Part shown: in pieces, positions 57,489 to 64,000 of the stretch | Numbering within the stretch: the first letter of the stretch is position 1 | How the letters are laid out: the number at the start of each line of letters is the position of its first letter | Assembly (NCBI GenBank): GCA_030430565.1 | Contig: JAUIKS010000001.1 | Coordinates: forward strand, 1-64,000 | Direction of reading: 5' to 3' | Length of the DNA: 64,000 nt | Source: Polyangia bacterium | GTDB taxonomy: Bacteria; Myxococcota_A; Polyangia; Nannocystales; Nannocystaceae | The notes under the pieces: generated by a model | What the model was told of the DNA's origin: nothing | Seen by the model: the letters and a program-made list of their open reading frames with translations, nothing else | Databases searched by the model: none | Made by a program: the position numbers and the translations under genes

Positions 57489-59618
57489 TCAATCACACGC
57501 GACGTCCGCGCTCGCGCGGTCGCTCGCCCGTGGGAGCGCGAGGCGGGGGCGGAGCACCTCGGGCTCGGCAGGCGACTCGAGCCGTCGGTAATCCCTGACG
57601 CTCGGCATGAGCGCGGCCGAGAAGCTCACGAGCGCCCCCGCGGCGTAGAGACCGACGATCGGAAGCAACGAGAAGTTAGCGAGGATGAGACCGGCGGCGT
57701 TAAGCGTCGTGACGGCCACGGACGCCCCCAGAATGAGCCGCTGGTCAGCGGCGTAGTGGTCTCCCAGCTCAAACATCGTCGGCAGTCGGCGCAGGCCGTC
57801 CGCGCGGAGGATCACCTGGGCGCTCTCGGCCGCGATCGAAGACGCGCCCGCCAACGAGACCGACAGGTTCGCGCGCCGCATCGCCAGCGCGTCGTTGATC
57901 CCGTCGCCGACAAAGCAGACCCTGCGCCCCGCCGCTTGCAGCGCGTTGATGACCGCTACCTTATCCTCGGGCAGCGCCCCCGACCTGTAGCGAGAAATTC
58001 CGAGCGCCTCGGCGAGCACGCGCGTGGGACCCTCCTCGTCACCGCTCAAGACCATCAGCTCGACGCCGCGCTCGCGCAGATACTCCACGACCGCGCCTGC
58101 GTCCCCGCGCACGGTCGGCGCGAGCTCGAGGGCGCCCGCGTAGTGACCGTCGATGGCGATCGAGATGGCCGTGTGACCGCGCTGCTCCGCCGCGGTGAAG
58201 ACACGCGTGAACGACTCGGGCAGCACGACGCCCACCTCGGCAAGGTAGCGGCGGCTCCCGACGAGCACGTCGCGGCCCGCGACCCTGCCGCGGACGCCGA
58301 AGCCGACCGTGATCTCGTGGCCCTCAACCTCGGGAAGCGGATCAGGATCACCGCTCGCGGCGCGAACAATGGCTCGCGCGAGCGGGTGACTCTGACGTCT
58401 CTCGAGCGCCGCGGCGAGCCGCAACAACGCGTGGTCATCGTGAGCGTCCGCCTCGCCGCTGTAGATCGCTACGAGCTCGAGTTGATCGACGGTCAAGGTC
58501 CCTGTCTTGTCGAACACGACAAAATCGACATCAGACACGATCTCGAGCGATCGGCCGTCCTTGATCAGGATCTCGGCCTCTCCAGCCGCCTGGAGCGTGT
58601 TGAACATGGAGAGCGGCGAGGTGACCCACATCATGTCGAGCGCGTTCGTCCACAACCCCGCGATCAGCCCGCCAGGACCGCGCGTGAGCAGCCCGTACCC
58701 AGCCAACGCGAGCGTCGGACGAACCGAGCGGTCCGTGACCCGCGAGACTCGGTCTCGGAGCGACTGCTCGTAGGAGGTCGTGGTGGCGAGCAGCGAGACG
58801 ACGCGGGCCATGACCGTCTCACGGCTGGTGCGCTCCGCCGAGATGATCGCATCGCCGCTAAGCACCGTCGTCGCCGCGAGAACGGAGTCTCCCACCGTCA
58901 ACTCCACAAGCCCGGCCTCACCGGTCAACGCGCTCTGATCGACGCCGACGACGCCCTCGACGATGCAGCCATCGACCGGGATCGAGTCGCCGGCGCGGAT
59001 GACGATCTGATCACCGACCACGATCGCGTCGAAGGGGACCAACACCTCTGCGTCATCACGCAGGACCCACGCCCCGTCCTCGGCCGACGAGACCGTCTCG
59101 ACGAACAACTGACGCGCTCTTCGTCGCATCCCGACCAGCATCCGGTTCCCGCCCGTGTACAACAGCAGCCCGCCGGCGGTGAGGACGAGCCTCCCCAGCA
59201 GGAGCTCCGTCGTGGCCTGCGCGAGCTCAACGATCGGGTACGTCAGTCGACGCTCCCCCGTATAGGAGCGCCAGGCGTTCTGCGCGACTGGCAGCATCCC
59301 GTACGCGAGAAGCGGGAGCGACAGGAACCGGAGCGGTCGATACAGCAGCCCGAGCCCGGCCGCCGTGAACCCGCCAAGCGTGAACATGAGCGCCCGGTTC
59401 GCTTCTCGTATCTCTTGGTCGTCGTCGGACGCAACTTCGATCGTCGGCGTCGCCGCCTCATCGGAGCCCGGCTCGCTCTCGCCCTCGCGCGCCGCGCTGG
59501 ATGTATCGCTCTCGGGGAGGGCTCTCGGGACGACATTGTCGAGCTCCAGGAGGAAATTGACGACCTCGCGTCCCGCGTAGAACGCGGCGGTGACAACCAA
59601 GAGCGCGCGGAACTTCAT
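57489..59618 (-). CDS. P1B-like P-type ATPase lacking the CPx cysteines, 709 aa
   Basis: All catalytic signatures are present: the actuator ALTGEA near 233, the phosphorylation site DKTGTLT near 368, SHPLARAIV in the nucleotide domain, GDGIND near 570, and terminal helices. These place it with the heavy-metal P1B-like ATPases. The membrane metal site that normally reads CPC/SPC reads SPLSMF here, with no cysteine, and there is no N-terminal metal-binding domain. Instead, residues 37-72 are an acidic linker after a first hydrophobic segment. A classic Cu/Zn/Cd pump is therefore unlikely; substrate unknown. The ATG at 59618 has AGAGGTG about 9 nt upstream. It ends tail to tail with the exporter gene. 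Confidence 0.85.
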   Translation of the reverse strand: MKFRALLVVTAAFYAGREVVNFLLELDNVVPRALPESDTSSAAREGESEPGSDEAATPTIEVASDDDQEIREANRALMFTLGGFTAAGLGLLYRPLRFLSLPLLAYGMLPVAQNAWRSYTGERRLTYPIVELAQATTELLLGRLVLTAGGLLLYTGGNRMLVGMRRRARQLFVETVSSAEDGAWVLRDDAEVLVPFDAIVVGDQIVIRAGDSIPVDGCIVEGVVGVDQSALTGEAGLVELTVGDSVLAATTVLSGDAIISAERTSRETVMARVVSLLATTTSYEQSLRDRVSRVTDRSVRPTLALAGYGLLTRGPGGLIAGLWTNALDMMWVTSPLSMFNTLQAAGEAEILIKDGRSLEIVSDVDFVVFDKTGTLTVDQLELVAIYSGEADAHDDHALLRLAAALERRQSHPLARAIVRAASGDPDPLPEVEGHEITVGFGVRGRVAGRDVLVGSRRYLAEVGVVLPESFTRVFTAAEQRGHTAISIAIDGHYAGALELAPTVRGDAGAVVEYLRERGVELMVLSGDEEGPTRVLAEALGISRYRSGALPEDKVAVINALQAAGRRVCFVGDGINDALAMRRANLSVSLAGASSIAAESAQVILRADGLRRLPTMFELGDHYAADQRLILGASVAVTTLNAAGLILANFSLLPIVGLYAAGALVSFSAALMPSVRDYRRLESPAEPEVLRPRLALPRASDRASADVACD

Positions 59619-59995
59619 CGGCCTTCACCTCTCAAGACAATCCTCGCAGGAGCGCGTGCCACGTCTCCACGAGAATCGTAGCAGGTAGCAACAAACGCCT
59701 CGATTGAACGGAGCAGTGAACGGAACATTGAACGGTACGAGCGGACGCGGCGGTCGCTCGTTTTATGGCAAGTCTTCGAACTACACATCCGGATGCAAGC
59801 CCAGCGAGTCTACGTTAATCGCGCGGCGCGAAATTTAGCGTGTACCGTACGTCGGGGCATGGTATGATCAAACTCGTTGCCGTCGCCGTGGATGCATGAT
59901 CGCAACGCGCTGATCTTGCGTACAATCGACGAGTGCACCCTCGACCGATATCGATCGACATCATGTAGACCCGCGTAGAGCAGGAGACAACAAAC
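59619..59995. promoter_or_regulatory. divergent intergenic region between P-type ATPase and thioesterase
   Basis: This 377-bp region should hold promoters for both the minus-strand ATPase and the plus-strand thioesterase/MACPF unit. No confident -35/-10 pair was found. A short-period repeat (59704-59735) and a near-perfect palindrome, TCGACCGATATCGATCGA (59941-59958, one mismatched pair), lie in it; the palindrome is about 38 nt before the thioesterase start. Confidence 0.45.
59704..59735. repeat. TTGAACGG repeated three times at 12-bp spacing
   Basis: TTGAACGG (59704), GTGAACGG (59716) and TTGAACGG (59728) recur every 12 bp. The period is the same as in the repeat upstream of the PKS operon, though the sequence differs. 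Candidate regulator-binding array for the thioesterase/MACPF or ATPase unit. Confidence 0.7.
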
Positions 59996-60814
59996 GTGTC
60001 GGACATGACCCGAACCCCCATGAGCGCGTTTGGTTCGCAGCGACCCTCGTTGTGGGTGCGACGATTCGGAGAGCGGCGACACCATCACACGATGATCATC
60101 GGGATCCCGTTCGCCGGCGGTGGAGCCTCGCTGTACGCTCGCTGGGCGTCGCTCGCTCCTCCGTGGCTCGGCGTCGCGGCGATCCAGCTTCCGGGCCGTG
60201 AGTGCCGCCTCGCGGAGCCCGCGATGACGAGCGTCACGGAGATCGTCGAGCCGATCGTCGACGCGCTCACGTCGCTCTCAACACACCAAATCGCGCTGTA
60301 CGGTCACAGCATGGGCGCGCTGATCGCCTACGAGGTCACGCGGCGACTCTGCGCGGAGGGGCGCCCTCCCGCCCACCTCTTCCTCGCGGCTCGGCGCAGC
60401 GCTCAGCTCCCGAGGCAGCTCGAGGACATCCACACGCTGGACGAGGTGGCCTTCGTCGAGGCGTGGAATCGCATCTACGATCCGCTGCCGCGGGAGATCG
60501 TCGCGGAACCGCAGCTCCGATCGCTGTTCGTCCCCCCCCTGCGGGCCGATATGGCCGTCGTCGAGACCTACGGCTGGCGGCCGGGATCCCAGGTCACGTG
60601 CCCGACCACGGGGATCTACGCTTCCAACGACCCGCACGCCACTCGTGAAGATGTCGCGGCCTGGAGACATCTGGTCGAAGGGACTTTTGACGTCCAGCGC
60701 GTGGAAGGCGAGCACCTCTTCGTGAAGAACAACCCCAGCCTCGTCGTTGACATCATCGCGCGGCGGCTCGCGACCTTGCGCGACGCGCGTCAAGGGCCCT
60801 CGCAGCGTGCATGA
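59996..60814 (+). CDS. type II (external) thioesterase, 272 aa
   Basis: This alpha/beta-hydrolase of the NRPS/PKS type II thioesterase family hydrolyses wrongly primed or stalled acyl groups from carrier domains. It has PFAGGGASLYARWA near the N-terminus, QLPGRECR, the nucleophile elbow GHSMG with Ser near 105, an Asp in SNDPHAT near 213, and the catalytic His in GEHLF near 239. The start is GTG at 59996, with AGGAG 9 nt upstream; an ATG lies three codons later. The synthetases here have no integrated thioesterase, so it may also help release, but editing is its usual role. It heads a plus-strand unit with the MACPF and DUF697-like genes. Confidence 0.92.
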   Translation: MSDMTRTPMSAFGSQRPSLWVRRFGERRHHHTMIIGIPFAGGGASLYARWASLAPPWLGVAAIQLPGRECRLAEPAMTSVTEIVEPIVDALTSLSTHQIALYGHSMGALIAYEVTRRLCAEGRPPAHLFLAARRSAQLPRQLEDIHTLDEVAFVEAWNRIYDPLPREIVAEPQLRSLFVPPLRADMAVVETYGWRPGSQVTCPTTGIYASNDPHATREDVAAWRHLVEGTFDVQRVEGEHLFVKNNPSLVVDIIARRLATLRDARQGPSQRA

Positions 60815-60852
60815 CGAGCGCCGGACCCGATCGTCCGCCAAGGGAGAGAGTG

Positions 60853-62400
60853 ATGAGCGAAACAGACGACTCCAACTCCGACGCCGCCGAGCTGACTCCG
60901 CTCCCGGGGCTCGACGTCGTGGGGCGCGGCATCTACCTGCGCCCGTATCAGCCATACACGCTCAAACAGCTGCTCTTCGAGCACAACCAATACCGGGAGG
61001 TGCTCTCGAGAGAGACACACATGAAGTACGCGCTCCCGGTCGGGTATGAGGTTAACGACAGCCCGCCGCTCCCGACAAACGAGGCGCTCAACCAGGTCTT
61101 TATTGAGGAGTCCTGGGATCGCTTCGAGAAGCAGCTCGGCCGCGACACGAGCGCTGCCGTGAGCAGCGCGTCGTTCAGCATCAGCGCGAGCGCGAGCTGG
61201 AACAGTCGGCTCCGCGCCGAGGAGGAGGCCTTCTACGCGACTCGCAGCTCGTTTGTCCCGCTCTGGATGGTCTATATCCCGACCACAGGTAACTGCATCC
61301 CGGACGTACGCGATCCCGACATCCCGGTGCCCTATGATCCCGAGCATCGCCGCGCCTACGACGATTTCTTCCGCTGCTTCGGATCACACTACGTCCGCGG
61401 CGCATGGGTCGGCGGAAAGTCGTTGCTGGTGTTCACCGTGCTCAAGGCATCCCAGCTCGACAAGCGCGACATCCACGCGGGCATCAAGGCCAGCTTCTCG
61501 GTCGCGGGCGGCGAGCTAAACACGAGCGAGGTGCGGAGCCGCGAGCAGCTGAAGAGCAGCTCTCAGTGTACGGTGATCGGGAAGGGTGGTGATGAAGTCA
61601 AGCTCGCGGCCACGAGCTCGCTCGACGCGAGCGCCTACGATGAATGGCTCAAGACGATCCCGGAGAACCCGCAGGTAATTGAGCTCGACGTCGAGGGGAT
61701 CTGGACATTCATCAACGACCCGGTGAAGGCCGCGACGATCCGCGAAGCGTATCGTGAGGCGGTCCAGTTCGATCCGATCAAGGCCGTCTTCGAGCACAGG
61801 CGCCAATTGTACTTCATCCGCGGCAGCCGCTACGTACTCTACGATCGTGTGACCGGGGAGACAGAAGCGCCTATGTCCATCTACGAGCTCCTCCCGGAGC
61901 TCGAGCAGCACGGCTTCGAAAGCATCGACGAAGCCTTTCTGTGGAAGGGTCTCTCGATCGGCGACGACGAGCGCAACGGTAAGCTGTACGTGTTTCGGCG
62001 TAACCGCGTGCTCCGGATCAACCTCGAGACCAAGAGGGTCGATGAGGGCTTCCCGCAGCTCGTATCCGAGGCTTTCCCGGGGGTCGAGTTCGCTCGGATC
62101 GACGCGGCGTTGCCGACCGGTTTTGACGCGCTGTACTTTTTCCACGGGCCCGAGTACGTGCGCTTCAACCCCGAGAAAAATCGCGTCGAGGAGGGATATC
62201 CGCAGTCCGTCTCTCGGCGCTGGGTCGGAGTCACATTTGACCGGATTGACGCCGCGGTCTATTGGGGCGGCGGCAAAGTCTACTTCTTCAGGGGCGATCA
62301 GCACATTCGCTACGATCTTGCGAAATACCGCGCCGACCCGGGCTACCCGAAGTACATGATTGGAAATTACATCGAGGACTGGAAGTTCATAAACGATTGA
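60853..62400 (+). CDS. MACPF domain-hemopexin repeat fusion protein, 515 aa
   Basis: Residues about 30-290 form a membrane-attack-complex/perforin domain. The family signature appears as FFRCFGSHYVRGAWVGG near 173-190, the counterpart of FGTHY followed by a Gly-rich strand, and a Ser/Ala-rich segment at about 100-120 could belong to a membrane-inserting helix cluster. Residues about 306-515 hold four hemopexin-type repeats, recognisable by AVFEHRRQLYFIRGSRYVLYD, KLYVFRRNRVLRIN, ALYFFHGPEYVRFN and KVYFFRGDQHIRYD. No signal peptide is present, so secretion would need another route or cell lysis. MACPF proteins form pores; a hemopexin propeller would serve target binding. The start is ATG 60853, with AGGGAG 6 nt upstream. 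It lies 38 bp after the thioesterase and is followed by a DUF697-like gene. Confidence 0.87.
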   Translation: MSETDDSNSDAAELTPLPGLDVVGRGIYLRPYQPYTLKQLLFEHNQYREVLSRETHMKYALPVGYEVNDSPPLPTNEALNQVFIEESWDRFEKQLGRDTSAAVSSASFSISASASWNSRLRAEEEAFYATRSSFVPLWMVYIPTTGNCIPDVRDPDIPVPYDPEHRRAYDDFFRCFGSHYVRGAWVGGKSLLVFTVLKASQLDKRDIHAGIKASFSVAGGELNTSEVRSREQLKSSSQCTVIGKGGDEVKLAATSSLDASAYDEWLKTIPENPQVIELDVEGIWTFINDPVKAATIREAYREAVQFDPIKAVFEHRRQLYFIRGSRYVLYDRVTGETEAPMSIYELLPELEQHGFESIDEAFLWKGLSIGDDERNGKLYVFRRNRVLRINLETKRVDEGFPQLVSEAFPGVEFARIDAALPTGFDALYFFHGPEYVRFNPEKNRVEEGYPQSVSRRWVGVTFDRIDAAVYWGGGKVYFFRGDQHIRYDLAKYRADPGYPKYMIGNYIEDWKFIND

Positions 62401-62425
62401 TTGTCCTGAGTCCACCGAGGTTCAA

Positions 62426-62905
62426 ATGTCCGATACGCAAGCAGAGAACACGAGTACGCAGTCGGCCCGGGCGACGCGGATCATCCGGGCCCACATGATC
62501 GCCTCGATCGCAGGAGGGATCATACCGCTCCCGCTGCTCGACGCCGGAGTCGTCGTTGGTGTGCAGCTCCGGATGATCTCCAGGCTGGCGAGCCTCTATG
62601 GGGTTGAGTACTCGGAGCAGCGCAGCAAGGCGATCATCGCCGCGCTCGCGGGCGTCGGCGTCGAGTTGTCCGCGGGAACCGTCTTGAAGGCGCTGTTCCC
62701 GGCCGCGAGGCTGCTCGTCGGTCTCGGAAGCCTCGCGGCGATCCCGGCGACGACCTACGCGCTCGGCGAGTTGTTTCGAGCTCACTTCGAGTCTGGCGGG
62801 ACGATATGGACGTTCGACCCCGCTCGTGACGAGCGCGCCTTCAAGAAGAAAGTCGAGGAGGGGAAGCGAGTCGTCACCGAGAGCTACGCGGGGATTAGAC
62901 CGTAG
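62426..62905 (+). CDS. DUF697/YcjF-like membrane protein, 159 aa
   Basis: Two hydrophobic regions at about 23-52 and 68-115 carry the DUF697-style opening: SIAGGIIPLPLLDAGVVVGV, then QLRMISRLASLYGVEYSE, then AIIAALAGVG. The C-terminal 35 residues are charged and cytosolic-looking. DUF697 proteins are small membrane proteins, sometimes fused to GTPases, of unclear function. The ATG has a GAGG site 6 nt upstream and follows the MACPF stop by 25 bp, so the two are probably cotranslated. A role in protecting the producer or handling the pore protein is only a guess. Confidence 0.7.
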   Translation: MSDTQAENTSTQSARATRIIRAHMIASIAGGIIPLPLLDAGVVVGVQLRMISRLASLYGVEYSEQRSKAIIAALAGVGVELSAGTVLKALFPAARLLVGLGSLAAIPATTYALGELFRAHFESGGTIWTFDPARDERAFKKKVEEGKRVVTESYAGIRP

Positions 62906-63190
62906 CGTCGAGGCGCAGCGCGATCACGACCACGACCGCGAGGGCTTCCTGGAGTTCACGTTTCGTGCTCGTATACGTCGAGTATGTAGGTTCTCCTTCC
63001 GGTCGGAGCGGTGTGACCGTGTCGTAGGCCGTGAGCAATCATCGGGGCGCATACCACGAGGTCCAGTTCCACTCGGTCGTTTACATCGAGCGCGCGACAG
63101 GGACGAACCGATAAACCTCCGACCGCGGGTCGTTCGATCAATTTCCGACAACGCTTGTAGGGCGCCTCGCCGCGTAGGAAGGACCAGTCC
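62906..63190. other. 285-bp gap before the plus-strand NRPS, nothing recognised
   Basis: There is no coding frame of interest and no clear terminator. A strong ribosome-binding site, AGGAAGGA (63176-63183), ends the gap 7 nt before the NRPS ATG. The gap may hold a separate promoter. Confidence 0.5.
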
Positions 63191-64000
63191 ATGAAGATCT
63201 CCGACTTCACCCTGTCCACCGACAACAGCGAGCACGCGCTCCGAGAGACGATCGAGGGATTTAACAACACACGCTCCGACTACCCCCGAGACCAGACGAT
63301 TCATCAGATCTTCGCCGAACGCGCTGCGGCGACCCCCGAGGCAGTGGCGATCATCGCTCGCGGTCGGGAGATTCGCTACCGTGAACTCTGGGAGCGCGCG
63401 AACCGCCTCGCCCGGCTGCTGTGCGAGCTCGGGCTCGAGCGTGAGGCGGTGGTTGGCATCATGCTCGATCGAGGCGACGAGGCGATCGTGGCGATGTTGG
63501 GCTCGCTGGCGGCAGGGTGCGCGTATCTGCCGCTCTCGCCCGACCTCCCACTCCAGCGACTCGGATATATGCTGCGAGAGTCTCGGGCGGAGGTGCTGAT
63601 CTCGCAGAAGGCGTACATCCGCGAGATGGGTCTGCTGCAATGGTCGTGTCCCTCGGTGTCGACGACGCTCTGCGTCGACAGTAAGCGCGTCCACGACGAG
63701 ATCGAGCCGAGCGGCGCGCTGATGGATCCTCGCTGGTGGGCCTACGTCGCAGACGAGACCTTCGACGACATCTCCGGCGGGAGCTGGCGTAGCAGCTACA
63801 CGGGCGAGTGGCTGAGTCGCGAGGCGATGGACGGCTACGCCGAGAACATCCGGGCCAAGCTGCTGCCCTTCCTGAAGCCGGACACCCGGGTTCTCGAGGT
63901 CGGCTGCGCCTCGGGCATCTCGATGTTCCGGCTCGCGCCGCTGGTCGGGAGCTACTACGCGACCGATCTCTCGCCGGGGATCATCCAGTGGACAAGCGGA
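63191..64000 (+). CDS. NRPS, partial (first 270 aa): adenylation domain interrupted by a methyltransferase
   Basis: The frame runs off the window. It opens with the linker normally found between C and A domains (ETIEGFNNTRSDYPRDQTIHQ), then an A-domain N-terminus (AERAAATPEAVAII, YRELWERANRLARLL, LGSLAAGCAYLPLSPDLPLQ). Where the family would reach the TSGSTG core, the sequence changes to a methyltransferase-like region (SWRSSYTGEWLSREAMDGY) with SAM motif I VLEVGCASGISMF near residue 235. The insertion lies between A-domain core motifs A2 and A3, one of the two known positions for interrupted A domains. No condensation domain precedes A, so one must be provided in trans, plausibly by the C domain ending the 3877-aa synthetase. 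The ATG at 63191 has a strong AGGAAGGA site. Confidence 0.88.
   Translation, partial: MKISDFTLSTDNSEHALRETIEGFNNTRSDYPRDQTIHQIFAERAAATPEAVAIIARGREIRYRELWERANRLARLLCELGLEREAVVGIMLDRGDEAIVAMLGSLAAGCAYLPLSPDLPLQRLGYMLRESRAEVLISQKAYIREMGLLQWSCPSVSTTLCVDSKRVHDEIEPSGALMDPRWWAYVADETFDDISGGSWRSSYTGEWLSREAMDGYAENIRAKLLPFLKPDTRVLEVGCASGISMFRLAPLVGSYYATDLSPGIIQWTSG

Noticed and set aside
60811..60852. Upstream ATG for the MACPF protein
   Set aside because: It overlaps the thioesterase stop, while the ATG at 60853 has a good ribosome-binding site; the extra 14 residues add no family similarity.
1..64000. tRNA, rRNA or riboswitch genes
   Set aside because: I looked for cloverleaf-like or rRNA-like sequence in the non-coding gaps and saw none; a covariance-model search would settle it.

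Overview
The window looks like part of a myxobacterial (Polyangiales/Nannocystis-type) chromosome. The DNA is uniformly very GC-rich with GTG and ATG starts and head-to-tail ATGA/GTGA overlaps. It carries a eukaryote-like Ser/Thr kinase fragment with the HRDFKPD catalytic loop common in that group, and most of it is one giant hybrid NRPS/PKS locus. Taxonomy is an inference from gene content; no rRNA or tRNA gene was seen.

Layout. (1) Positions 1-5064 are a gene-poor border: a small unknown protein divergent from an XRE-type regulator, then relics: a frameshifted and 5'-truncated EF-Tu, an ISKra4-type transposase remnant, an IS21 IstA-like remnant with in-frame stops, and a kinase that stops right after its catalytic loop. 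(2) Positions 5065-53830, minus strand, hold eight tightly coupled genes read right to left. They are KS-AT-KR-T; KS-AT-T-aminotransferase-C-A-T-E; C-T-C-A-T-C-A-T-KS-AT-KR-T; a CmlA-like diiron beta-hydroxylase; docking-C-A-T-C; a PhpK-family cobalamin radical SAM protein fused to a half-condensation-like tail; half-C-A-T-C-A-T-E-C-A-T-C; and a second cobalamin-type radical SAM protein. (3) Positions 53831-59995 hold the probable operon promoter with palindromic 12-bp repeats, a DUF6072-like small protein with its own terminator, an SPFH/band-7 protein, a cyclic-peptide-type ABC exporter (plus strand) and a P-type ATPase lacking the usual CPx cysteines. (4) Positions 59996-64000, plus strand, hold a type II thioesterase, a MACPF-hemopexin fusion, a DUF697-like membrane protein and the start of another NRPS. 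That NRPS begins with an adenylation domain interrupted by a methyltransferase and runs off the window.

How it fits together (inference). An acyl starter of unknown origin is extended and ketoreduced, extended again and transaminated to a beta-amino acid (iturin/mycosubtilin/microcystin logic). It is then elongated with several amino acids, one further ketide, and a late Asn / D-hydrophobic / Asn segment predicted from specificity residues. Tailoring enzymes sit inside the operon: a beta-hydroxylase for carrier-bound amino acids and two cobalamin radical SAM (probably methyltransferase) enzymes. No loading module and no terminal thioesterase or reductase is present in the window. The last minus-strand NRPS ends in a condensation domain and the plus-strand NRPS begins at an adenylation domain, so the assembly line probably continues to the right. 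The ABC exporter and type II thioesterase serve export and editing. The MACPF-hemopexin protein and the SPFH/ATPase/DUF membrane genes are unusual companions.
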